From contig NC_049980.1 of NCBI RefSeq assembly GCF_000003815.2, positions 6,248,659 through 6,312,658 of the forward strand: a stretch of DNA of 64,000 bases, read 5' to 3'. This stretch comes from Branchiostoma floridae. Lineage: Eukaryota > Chordata > Leptocardii > Amphioxiformes > Branchiostomatidae. Position 1 is the stretch's first letter. Each line of letters begins with the position of its first letter. Both the position numbers and the translations under genes were made by a program. Under the pieces are notes generated by a model, which searched no databases, had not been told where the DNA came from, and saw nothing but the letters and a program-made list of their open reading frames with translations. Below are positions 24,401-36,400 of the stretch, in pieces.

Positions 24401-27400
24401 ATACTTTAGTCGTCCAAATCTTTGCAGTCATCTGTTTTCGGACGCCCAACCCTGTGCGTAGACAGCCCTTCCTTGTCCTTTTGAACCTGTCTTGGTGGAT
24501 TTCCATCATTACTCTCCAGCTCAGTTCAGGGCTCGAAATACTACTGGGTACATGTGCGCTTCTGGTTTGTGCACACAAAAGTGTAGCAATCCAACTTATC
24601 TTTGACAGTGGACGTAGATAATACTGTAGATTTGCGCAAGTAAAGGTTTTATTGTACACTCGTATACAGCATATACATATAATGTCACAGAATATAATAA
24701 AATCTCTGTTCTATTACTTGTCTTTAATTTTGATAGCTATAGAAATTCATATTCAAGCTGGAAATAGTGGCAGTAAGGTTTACAATTACGTTTGACTTAC
24801 ATTCTACTGTTTCTTATGTTGTGCACTTGCATTATCCTATGCACCTAAATTTTTAGGTTAAGGTGGTATCTCACTGCATTTTGGGCACCGTTGCGGCACT
24901 GTGGGGTTCGAAAGATTGCTCAACGAATTTCACATATAAAGAACTAATTTCCTTGCGTTTTGTATGTTTTCTTGTGTTCTAAGTCATACTTTTACCTATT
25001 ACGCAATATCTAAATTACAAAAAAAGCGCCGCAGTGAACGACCCCTGCAGTGCCGCACCGGTGTCCCAGGTGCAGTGAGATATCACCGGCCTCTCTGGGG
25101 GTATTGGCGTAAGTAGTTGGGAAGGAAGTCGATTTGCGATTTTTAACTGAGAATACGCCGGGAAGGAAAATATGCCGCAAAAGGGCCCTCCTGGGGGCGA
25201 GTACAAGCTTCCCGGCATATATTCCTTTCCCTGCATTTTTCCTTTCGCGGAATATTTTCCTTCCCATCGAATCGACCCACCACCCCCTCCCTCCCAACAA
25301 CTTACGACAATGCCCCCAGAGAGGCCGGCGAAGGAGGCTACTGTAGGTGCACCTTTGGACCTTTTCATGGGGTGTCTGTGTGGCACAACGGCTAGAGCGT
25401 TGGAATCAGAATCAGTAGGTCCTGACGGTGGAGTGACGCCCACCGAGCCTCGCGGCTAATCGGTGCCAAAACACCTACGGATTTGATGCTGCCAGTGTGT
25501 CAACATCTGCACACTTGTCACTAAAACCTGTAATTTTTTTCTGGACCTTTTAAAAAAAACCCACACACACAAAAAAAAAAATTTCGAGCCCTGACCGCGA
25601 TGCTGGGTCCCAGGCTCCAGGGGTGAAGGCCTAAATCCCGGCTCACGAAGATATATGGCCTGGCCTAATTATGTCATGTCAACAACCTCGCAATGAATGC
25701 CGCGATGTCGCCACCGTTTCGTCTGACAAATCGGCCCAGTAATGTCTTGAGCGGGATAATCATTTTTTGATCAGATCTTTAAGTTATTTGTTTTCCTGTC
25801 ATCTGTGTTTACTTTGGATGCCTTGCATATAGATATTCAGATCATGTTTCCCTTACTTTGACCTCTGACCTCCGCTCACAAGTATGTTTACCACATTTGA
25901 TTATGTTTGATTTCTGTATTGCTTCTTTATGTTCATTTTATATCATATGTTTGATTTTCTGCATTATTGTATAAGTGTATGATGTATACACTAATGGAGA
26001 TCCGAATAGAAAAATAGAATCTCACTGGGCCGCGCCTGTTAGCGAAAGACATTCGCTAACAGTCGCAAACACTTGGCCACTTTGTCGCCTGTAATGGCGA
26101 TGTTTTGAAAATTAAAAACATCGAAATCAGAAAAATGTCGCAAAAACCATGAACTAGTCACCAACATACGCGATCAATGCAATTTTTCAATGTATCATAA
26201 TTATTGTACATTGGTTTTTATTTCGGTGGCAAAACTACGATTTCCAATATAGTTACATGGTATTGCCACAGGGCTGTAGCTTCCTTGACATGGAACCTAC
26301 AAGAAACCGCGAGTACAATCAAATAGAGGATGAATGTCATTTTGTAATAGAATGTAGATTGTATGGCGAAGAGAGAAATAAACTCTATAAGGTTGTAGAA
26401 AACCTGTTTTCCTCTTTCATATATAGAAATCATATTCCTAATGCAACTGGACAAACCATCGATCATAGAACATATCAGATCAGTTCTTTTATATCCACCG
26501 AAAAGCGAGGAGAAGTTGAATATTCATCTAACAGTTTTATGCTATATATGATGTATCTGTTAACTGTATTTCTTCAATATGTCTTATTGTCTCCTGTACT
26601 TAGCCCGGAGTGGCAAAAATCTGCAATAAAACTCTTCATTCATTAAAACCGATATGCCATCGAAAAAAAAATCATATTACAGGCCCTCAAAGAGTCTGCA
26701 AGGGATGCTAGCAGAACTGTCTCTCCTTACACTTTTCCAAAACAACAGCGAGCGCGTCAAATATCTCTTTGTAGAATGCCACGGGTACTTTCCTTGAAGC
26801 TCGCTCGATGAACACAAGAAAGTCGGGGCTGACACGAGAGGATTTCCCTTTCTTACGGTGTACTGTTTCAAGAAGTGGGCCAAATTGCACCCTTGTGTCC
26901 GACAGTGGCCATTAGGAGCACACTCAACCACCTGTTACCACCAGCCTCGTTTTGGGGCCGGAACATTCCATTCGTGCTAAGGGACGGGGGGTGATACATC
27001 TTGTGTGCCAGCGATAGACTTAGCCTTATTTTTGAAAAGCGTACTAACATGCACTAGTAGCATGAAGTATAGCTATATATATATATATATATATATATAT
27101 ACTTGGAAGTGACAAGAGGTAAACGTGATTTCTTCTCGACGTTATTTTGTCTACGCGCACGCGTTCAAGCCATTTTTATTGGCAGTTTTCTGTGAACTCT
27201 TCTGTCTGCCGGAGGGACAAGGGGTGATCCGTTGTTGTTGCGGGGAATTAGAAGGGGTCACGTAGACGTTTTCTCAGGCAGAGGGCTAGCTGTGCTTGCT
27301 TAAGTCAACGAGCTTCGGCCGAATTTATTGGTTGCCGAATTTTGAAAATCGCAAGAGAATCGAGCGTATCTTTTCCCTAAAATCTACCCTGTTTGCGGGG

Positions 27401-30400
27401 ATCGCGAATGTAGCGCGGTGATACTAGTAGATATGAAAACGGTCGTATTCAGATAGAAAATGTCCGTTTGAGCACATAGACTCGTCCACCGAACTGTTTA
27501 TCTTTTCTGCCCTGTAACGCCGGTTTAACAGTTGTGTATCCAACGGCGGCATTTGTTGGTAAATCATGCAGTCTGTAAGTGTAACAAAATGCCGAGTGTC
27601 CTCGTTGTTTTTGTAATGGCCGGCTTGAGATGGCGTACGTTTAACCAAGAAAGGCCATCATGGCCAGTCTTGCTCTGTAAACTCCAAAGGAAGGTTGTCC
27701 TACTGCCCTAGAATGGATAGGCTTTAAACAATAACGTGGTAGTCTATCGGGTGTTCATAATTGCTTGGAATAATTAGATCTAGGTCACCGTATGATGGTT
27801 GGTGACACTTTTGCACAAAAACAAACAAACATAGGACATGGCCCAACCGCAAAACTTGCAAAGTACGTTGGGGAGGGGGGCACATTTATTCCCTTGACTT
27901 GTGATGTACACGCGGCGTAAGACCACGGATCCATAATCTATTATAGCCTACAAACTGGTTGTTTCTGAGGATAACCAAGTCCATGGAACACACAAGCTGT
28001 CTACCATTTAGAAAACGCCACGTTGCAACTCTTTAACGATCAAAAAGATAGTTAGTACAAGAAGCAGGAACCTTGTAAATCTGTACTGTGGACTGAATTA
28101 TGATACAGGGGGATCTCAAGTGTATACTATTAAATGAGTTTTTGCTTCAGGGAGATAGAACTGTATCGTTTGAGATATTGACAACTCTAGTACAAATATC
28201 GACATGTGAATGCCTGCCGTACAAATCACGATAATGATACGTTTATTTGCATGTTCACACCCAAGGGCTAGATTCAGCATGTATCAGTATTGATCAAACT
28301 GTACATATGACGCTATACAGGATAAGAATGTTAACAAAGAACTATTCTACTTCTGCCGAATACAATCTAAGCTGTTGGGGTGTGGCTTTGTTTTTTTTAG
28401 AAGCTGTGGAAGACCAAGTATCCCATGTTATGTATAATGAGCTTTTTTCGCTAAAAAGGTTTCAGTTTTTTCATTAGTAGTAAACGTTTGGAAATTGTCA
28501 TTAAATTTTAGTGTCTTCTTGAGATAGAAAGCTCTTTCCTTTCCAATTTGTATGAGTGGCAGTTACAAAAAAAAGCTCACTTTGAGTTTCGAGGGACAAA
28601 AATACCGCCGTGTATTGCCCTCCATAGAATAACAAAGGAAACAGCTGGCCACTCACTGGGCCAAGTATGACCCTCTACCTGTCTCACCCAGTCACCCCCG
28701 AACCATATTTGCGTTCCCCAAATCTTATCCTCTGTTGTTGTTGCTCTGTAAACCAAAAGGCCGCTGTTTTGCTACAAACTGATATTTCAGCCTCTGTTGT
28801 CGTTACTTGGGTTCCTCTCTTTCCCTGGTAAGATGTAATTCCAGACAGGCATATCAAGGGCTAAGGGATGTCCCTGTAGCTCAACTGGTAACGGTCTCGC
28901 AGTACGCCGAGCTCCTGGTTCAAATTAGTTGGTAACTGGGAGACCATGGTTCAAGTTATGGGTAGGGCATCTAGGTCGGGGCTGCACTCGTCTTTTGGAA
29001 GGGACGTAAAATGGGGGTCCCGCATTAGAGGAGGTACATCGAGTACGTAAAAGGGAATGGCTGGCAACCCCTCCCTATAAAAATACCTGCTACAACATTC
29101 TGTTCCTAGAAATAGTAAGGAAGCTTGCTGAACGACCAGGCATTTGCTGCTACTTGAGACTACAGTAGAAGGTGAAATCAACAATAATTTCAAGAGGTTC
29201 GCCGACTTGAGTGAGAATTATTACCCACGTAACGAGCCTCTACTTCAAAATTGCGCTAACTTGTATTTATCTGGCTCTTGTAAACTGTGGAGACATTGAC
29301 ATCGCACTGCTTTACAAAGCCATGCCTATCTCGTTTATCTCAAAAGTCTAATTTTCCCGAATCTTTCACAGAACTCTCTGAGACTTCCCCAGAGAAATAA
29401 AGAAAGCAGTCAACGGGTTTCTTGAGTTAGGAATTATTGAGCCGGGCCTGCTAACGACAGTTTTCTTCAGTCGGTGCAGAATTGAGGTAGACATCTTGGC
29501 GCAAACCGCTGTCTGATGGGGTACCGTTAACGGTTCGAACCATTTCTGGTTGGTAGAATAACCGTATGTTATGGTGACCACATTATGGTGAACACGTCTG
29601 CTCTCGGTAGACAGCCTATGTGTCTTTCCACTCGCTGTGATTGTTTTTCAGCCTCCGACCACCAATCCTTCCTAAGGGGTTTTGGATAGTAGAATTTGGC
29701 CCAAGTAGGTTGAATAGTTTGCTAGAGGAGTAAACCTGAAATAAGGGTAGAAATTCCCACTCAACTGCACTCTATGGTCGGCTTGACTTAGTCTCTACCA
29801 GACTCCCGCCTGGCCGAATAAGGGGACTTTGGCCAAGTTAGGAATAAAAGCTTTGTTAGAGTTTATTTGCCTAGGAGTGTTGGGTGCAAACTGTACTCTT
29901 CTGGCGTGTTTTTTTGTCTTGTTTGGCCAATTTTCACAATTTTTTCCGGCGACCTGTGGAGCCTAGTAGAGGCTAGGTTTGACTCCTCTGGTGTATTTTT
30001 TTCAGTCTATCTGGTCCATTTTTTTCATTTTCAGAAAGCTATGAAAGATGATACACACTAGAAGCTTTCCAATGTCGCGTCTTAGTATCACTTTTTTTTA
30101 GTATCACTACCGTCTGACAAAAGCCCTAGTGTCTATCAGACTCTCTGAGTTTCTGGTGACATAGACTTAATAGCATGTCAGAGTTAGCCAGCCAAAGAGT
30201 AAAACTTTCGAGAGGAGGATTTTTGCCCTCAGCGCAAAATTACTCCCCTAGTCATTTATGCACCCTATATTTTTGCCCAATTTTACTATCCAGAACCCAT
30301 TAAGGTGGGTTAACACGTGCGTATATATACGCAAGTCCGTATGAGGTCCGCATAGAAGTCCTAGGCTCTACCAGGCTCCAATGGTCACTGGGAAAACAGT

Positions 30401-33400
30401 AAGTTGGACACATATAGACAAATAACACACAGAAGGAATTACGAGGAGTATGGTTTGCAACTAGGTAGCTCCTCTGGCATTACCTGGTTGTATTTGCCAA
30501 ATTTCTATTAGTTTCAAGCTAACTGTGTGGCCTTGTGGAGACTAAGGCTTTCATACGAACTTGATAATATACGCACGTATGAATCCACCTTTCGAAAGGC
30601 CTACAAAGGCCCACATGGTACCGGCCACTAACAGGTGGTTGGTTCTCAATGCTGACCGCTGAACAAGGGTATTAGTCGAGATTATCACCAATCCCTGGGG
30701 ACCCGGCTGTCCAGATGACAATAAACCACGGTGGACCCACTTAGATATATTTTTAATGAGTCCCGTATTTCGAATTCCGGTCCCTCTTTATAGTCCCTCT
30801 TACCCAAACAAAATGATCATGTATTCCCCTTTGGAGTTCGAGTCTTATTTACCAGTGTAGAGAATTACCGTTGAGACTTACAGAAATGGAGAAAAACTCA
30901 GAAATGTGCTCAGAAAAGTTGGTTCTGTCCCTCACTTGTATCTTCACCTGATGATACCAGATCAGTTACACGTAGACCACTAATTTTGTCCGTACCGACC
31001 GATCCACGCCATTGCTAGGCTTGCTACGTGTTGTACAAGGTTAAAACAGACAAAGCAGGGCTTAAAATTGATCGATTTTATCAGACATCCACGCTATTCA
31101 GAAAGGGTGCTGCGAGGTGTACCAGGCGATGCACTGATAACATGGACTGTAGAGAAGATATGAAGTCCGTCAGGATTTTTTTTTCTGTCAGCTCCAATAT
31201 GAGAACAATTCAGAAAAGCTGGCACGCTTATAGGGAGGGTGCAGGTGGACACAAAAGTGTGAGAGTGGAGTTCGGTGCAGGTGTCATAACAGAAGCCGGT
31301 CCCTGGCTCCGGTTTGGCCGCCGGTGTCTGGCGCTTGCATGGGAGAACTAGAGTTCCACGAACACATACCTTTGCCAAATAACAAGGTTTGTGAATGTAG
31401 AATGATGTCTGTATTCAAATGCGTTACTCATTTCATTTTCTTTATAATCATATGCTTGGAGTTGGTTTATAAAATTTCAACATTGATTATGCAAATTAGA
31501 TCCCAAGTTACCATTAATCGATATCAAATTGTATCAAGTATTACTTAAGCTATCAGCATACCAAAAATCATGATGATCCTTTGATCCATTCTTGACTTAT
31601 TCTCTTTCAGTCTTTAATAAAATACACCCCTTATTCTCTTCCCTCTTTCTCGGTTACATATGTGACAACTTTGATGAAAGTACTATAATGAAATGCAGTG
31701 GGTTTTTGTACTTTTCCTAATTGATTATGCAAATTAGCTGTTGATTTGCATAATTGGTATCTCATTATGTAGGTCTTCACTTACGCTACCTAAATACCAA
31801 AAAACATGATGATCCGTCAACATGTTCATATTTTCTCATTAATAATGCAAATGAGGTCATCATTTACATAATTGATATCTATAGCCATTTCTCTCCTTCC
31901 CAGCTACATATGTGACAAGTTTGAAAGTCCTATCATGGAATGCTGTGGATTTATAAATTTTCCTAATTAATTATGCAAATGAGCTGTTGATGTGCATAAT
32001 TAGTATCTCATTATGTAATTCATCACTCATTCTATCTACATACCAAAAATCATGACGATCCGTCAACATGTTGTAGAGTTATTTCGTCCAAAGTTGAGTT
32101 TCTGCTGCAGTACCTTAGCAAGCCGCTAGGGGGTCCATTATCAAACTTGACCTTCGTTTCCCGATCCCTACCCACCTACCAAATATCATCAGGATTAGGG
32201 CTGGGTACCGGTACAGAAAATTCAGGTCCAGGTCCGGTTCAGGTCCAAAGGATCAGGTCCAGGTCCGGACCTGAACCTGGACCTGATTCAGTATGACTCA
32301 TACCAATGGTCCATTTCACTACAAAGAAATCTGTTTGGTGGAGTATAAGACTTACACTGGCGTCTTAAAATCCTACAACACTAACTGCACCTGTACGATT
32401 GACTGTAAAACTTGGTGGAAATGACTATAAACTCTACTCTACTTCACTCTTGTTATTTTCTTCCACCTGCAAGCGCCAAAACGTGTGAATGCCTGATCAA
32501 ATAATATGTTAATTTTATAACCGGTCCAACATCCGGTCTACCTATTTTTTTCAGGTCCGGTTTTTCTGGACCGGTCCAATAAGAAAAACCGGTTTTGTAC
32601 CGGTACGCTGTACCGATACCCAGCCCTAATCAGGATCCATCCCAGGCTTCTCGAGTTATGCTGTTAACACACACACAGACACACAAACACATCCAAAACC
32701 TAACCTTAGCCATTCTGGCAAAGGTAAAATTGTCGCAGTGGTTTTAGTCTATTGTCCAGGTTTGTGCGGCAACCCCTCAGCTCCAAAACCATAACTCCAC
32801 AAATGTGCATTTTAGTTGTATGAAACTGTTCAGAAGTCACCCTCAAGCTTAAAGCATCGAGAAACAAGTACCATTTCCACCACCCTGTCACAATTGCAAG
32901 GGGGTAGGCACTACTTCTAAATTTGCACAAAGCCCACCATACCACATATTTATCTAGAAAATTTTATATAATATTCCCTGGAGAATCCCTTCTTTACTTT
33001 TTTGTAGACAGTCAATGAAAACATGTCTGGATATATTTATCTTTCAACCACATTTTTAACAATGTACATTATGTACTTATTGTCTAACTGTGAATTCAGA
33101 CATCCATAGAAAAAAGTAACCGATATCGTTTCAAATTTCCCTTACGCCTTGTAACCTGAATTCCTTACAGCTGTTCATCAGTTCATATTCAATTTGATGA
33201 CAGAGTGATAACACGCCTACTCACAATAGGGGATGTGTTAAAAAGTCCGAATGTTTGAAGCGTAGCCACAACTTGACTGTACATTAAATATATGTAAGTC
33301 AATTGGGAACAATGTCCCAAGCTCTGCTCTACTACCTCATGTTCCTTGTATCTCTATGTACACCCAAAAGATTTTCCACAAAATCACCTCCGTGTAATTT

Positions 33401-36400
33401 CTGCTGGGCAATTGTCTTCTGAATTAGCTCTGCCCCAAATCTCACAACCATATGATATAAAAGGTAAGATACATGTTCTACATAGTTCAAGCTGACTCTT
33501 TGGAGACAGACTTGAATGCATGAAGGCTTTGAGACTGAAAATGGCTTTTAAAAGACTACTGCAAGGACAGCTCAAATTGAGACCATGTAGTGAAAAGAGA
33601 GATGACAGTGTACCTACCTCTCAAACTCAAAGGAAGGAGAAGAATACAGACTAAGACCGTTGTTATGTACATAAGCCCATCATTTTGGCTTGCCAAGTTG
33701 ATCATATGGCCTAAGGGTCAACTAACACATTTGCAAGGTCTGACCTTTACACCTCTGAAATATCAGGTTGCTCACAGTACTGACTGATCATAGGCCAGTC
33801 CATTATTCATGGACCAGGAACCCCTCAACTGTGCTGACAGCTGCTAAGGTGGAGTGGGGTTGTACTGCTTCAGAAGTTTTCGACAAGAATGCCCCTGCTA
33901 TCCCTACACTAGCCGCTAGGGGGCCCAAACTTATGTCACTAACTCCTGAGCACAACAGCTATCTAACACCCAAAACTCGTGGCCATACCATGTTCAGAAG
34001 ATGGAAAAACACACCCGGAAGTTGCGCTGCAGTACCAAGGGAAGCCGCTAGGGGGCCCATTATCGAACTCCCCCTTCGTTTCCCAGACCCCTACCCACCC
34101 ACCAAATACCAGCTGCATCCGTCGAAGTCTTCTCGAGTTATGCTGTCCGCAGACAAAAGTTTGCAATTAAACCGGCGCCTGCACTTCCATGAAAGCCACT
34201 AGGGGGCCCAAACTCGCAGCAATCACTCCCTGCTTTAAGGGCTCCCTAACGCTCAAAAATCACGACCGCAGCATGTCCGGAACGCGAGATATCAAGCATG
34301 CAGGTCCTGCTGCAGTACCTTAGCAAGCCGCTAGGAGGCCCATTATCGAACTCGACATTCGTCTTCCACACCCCTACCCACCCACCAAATATCAGCTGCA
34401 TCCGTCGAAGTCCTCTCGAGTTATGCTGCTCACAAACGGGGAGAACCACACCACCAAACCGAAAACATAACCTTAGCCATTCTGGCAAAGGTAATTATCG
34501 AGGTCAGGTAGTGTTATGCCGTCGGATGATGCACCCCGTGCGTCACGTCATCTGGCCCCCTTCCGCCCGCTCGCGCAGGCGCACTCCTCCGCCCTCTACC
34601 TACCCACCCAAACAGGGGTGCAGTGCCAATTTGGGAGGAGTCGCTCTCTCTGTCTCTCTCTCTCTCTTTCCTCTTCCCCATCTCGTGCACCTGGTCAAGA
34701 CTGACCACGCCGCCTCCATCCACTCCCTTCAACTGACCAAATCAGCCGGACGGAGCGGACAGGACTCGGTTTTGCCGGACGTTACGAGCTGTTTTGCAGC
34801 GAGGGGAGGAATATAGGGCGCTGCTGGGTTCCGCTTGTCTCAACCGGAGGGACCCTTATACCCCAGGGCGGCCGTGTTCAGCACTATGTCCAAGCGGTCG
34901 GCTCGAAGCCGGGCAGCCGAGAGTGAGGTAAAAACTCTCATCGTACATAATTACAACAGTCCATCGCGTGTGATTGTGAAGGATTTATCTAGTGACAAGT
35001 CCTGTCCTCCCAAAAGTGTCTCCGATATTTTCGCCGACAGAAAGAATATTGAAACATGTGTTTTTGTCTCGTCCCCTCTCAATGGCGGACCTGTTTGGGT
35101 CGCTGCACTTTCTGTCGCGGGGGTGGGCAGGCTGTTTCGCGGAGGGAAACCAACTTAGATTTCTCTTTCCGCTGATTTCTGACAAAATCATTCAAGTAGT
35201 TTTTGCTAATTAGTATATAATTAGTCCCCAAGCGTGCATGTTTTGCCGATAATTTTAAGTAATAGCTAAATAGGTCACAAAATGGACGAGTCTGAGCCAA
35301 CATGTTCCCGTGTTGTGCCGGCGCATATGGCGCACCCTGTACCCCATCTAATAATGCCTCTTCACAAAGGTCACACAATACGGCAGGGCGCCTGGCGTCA
35401 GGTGTTCGCTACCTGTTCCCATTTTCATATCCCCTTTTCAAACCCAAAATGGGGGCGTCCCAAAACACCACCTCGGGTGATTCGCTAGCCCCTTTCCGGG
35501 TACAAGTGTATTTGTTCAACAATATGGGTTCAAACGCTGTCTGATTAAAACTAAACAAAGCACAGGTCATTTTATAGCTCGTGCGCATTTTATTAATTGC
35601 AATTTCTAAGCGTCGTTTGATATTGCACAGGTTGTGTCTGTGAATTGTCAAAAACATGTTCCATCTGACGAGCGTTCGTTGCGCGGTCGTTGCCATAGAT
35701 ATAACGATTAGATAGAAATATTAGTTGTAAAATTGTTTGAAGAACGTTATGGTTCAGTGGGCCGCACCTGCCCCAAAGGGTGCCCCCGTTTTCTGAAGGT
35801 CGTCCAAAACATGGCGCGTCCAATTCCGTGAGCGGTCCGTTTACCACCGTCCGTCTGGGGGAGGGTTCACGCAGTGAAGCACCCACCTGTCAGCTGGGGG
35901 ACCGTTCAGTATATGCTCTGGTGGGTGCTTGCCAGTCTTCACCAGACTTTTTTTGGCGACGAGAAAATTACTGAAGTTGTCCGAAACAGGGGGGAATATT
36001 CCATCAGGTAGTTGCTCATTGCACTACACGTTCCTGGGAATTTGTAATTCTATGGCTTGCTAACTTCTTTAGATAGTTTCTAGTATTTTTCCCGCACTCA
36101 CGAAGTCTAGGTTCCTCCCTGTGTCATTCTATAGGGGATTCCCACCACGATTAGAATTCCGCGTTCGTCTATAGCGGATGATCTGTTTTCGTGCGACCGG
36201 CCATCTCCGCATGTCAGCCGGGAAATTTTGTCAACAGCGCGCGGCACCGTTTTGTTCCCTCTTTGTGAGAACTTTGGCCCCGCGGGATTTGGCTGGTGGA
36301 TCGTGAGAAAGGGTGGCCACGCCTAGCACCCGTGCGCCCGTTCGGACAGTGTTCACAACAAGACTAGTGGCCTGATAAATGCAGGTAGCCTCCGCCAGGC

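Larger units (their letters stand above)
24537..25593. mobile_element. Long CAGGGCTCGAAAT-ended element with nested insertions
   Basis: Opens CAGGGCTCGAAATACTAC and closes AATTTCGAGCCCTG, the same termini as 20727-21086. Inside sit a PIF/Harbinger-like MITE (24859-25087) and, abutting it, a palindromic CTAGCCTCC-type element (25088-25345). No matching target duplication is seen, so the two ends could also belong to different copies. Confidence 0.5.

Noticed and set aside
28862-28935. tRNA gene
   Set aside because: A and B boxes are present but the arms do not form a cloverleaf, and the same head recurs with a fixed non-tRNA body in three places; it is a SINE.
33768-34202. 144-codon open frame
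   Set aside because: Mostly inside the GCTAGGGGG dimer repeat; the Thr/Pro-rich translation is repeat-derived.
34298-34816. 172-codon open frame on the plus strand
   Set aside because: Starts inside the GCTAGGGGG repeat and runs through the CpG-rich promoter-like block and CT tract; no family features.
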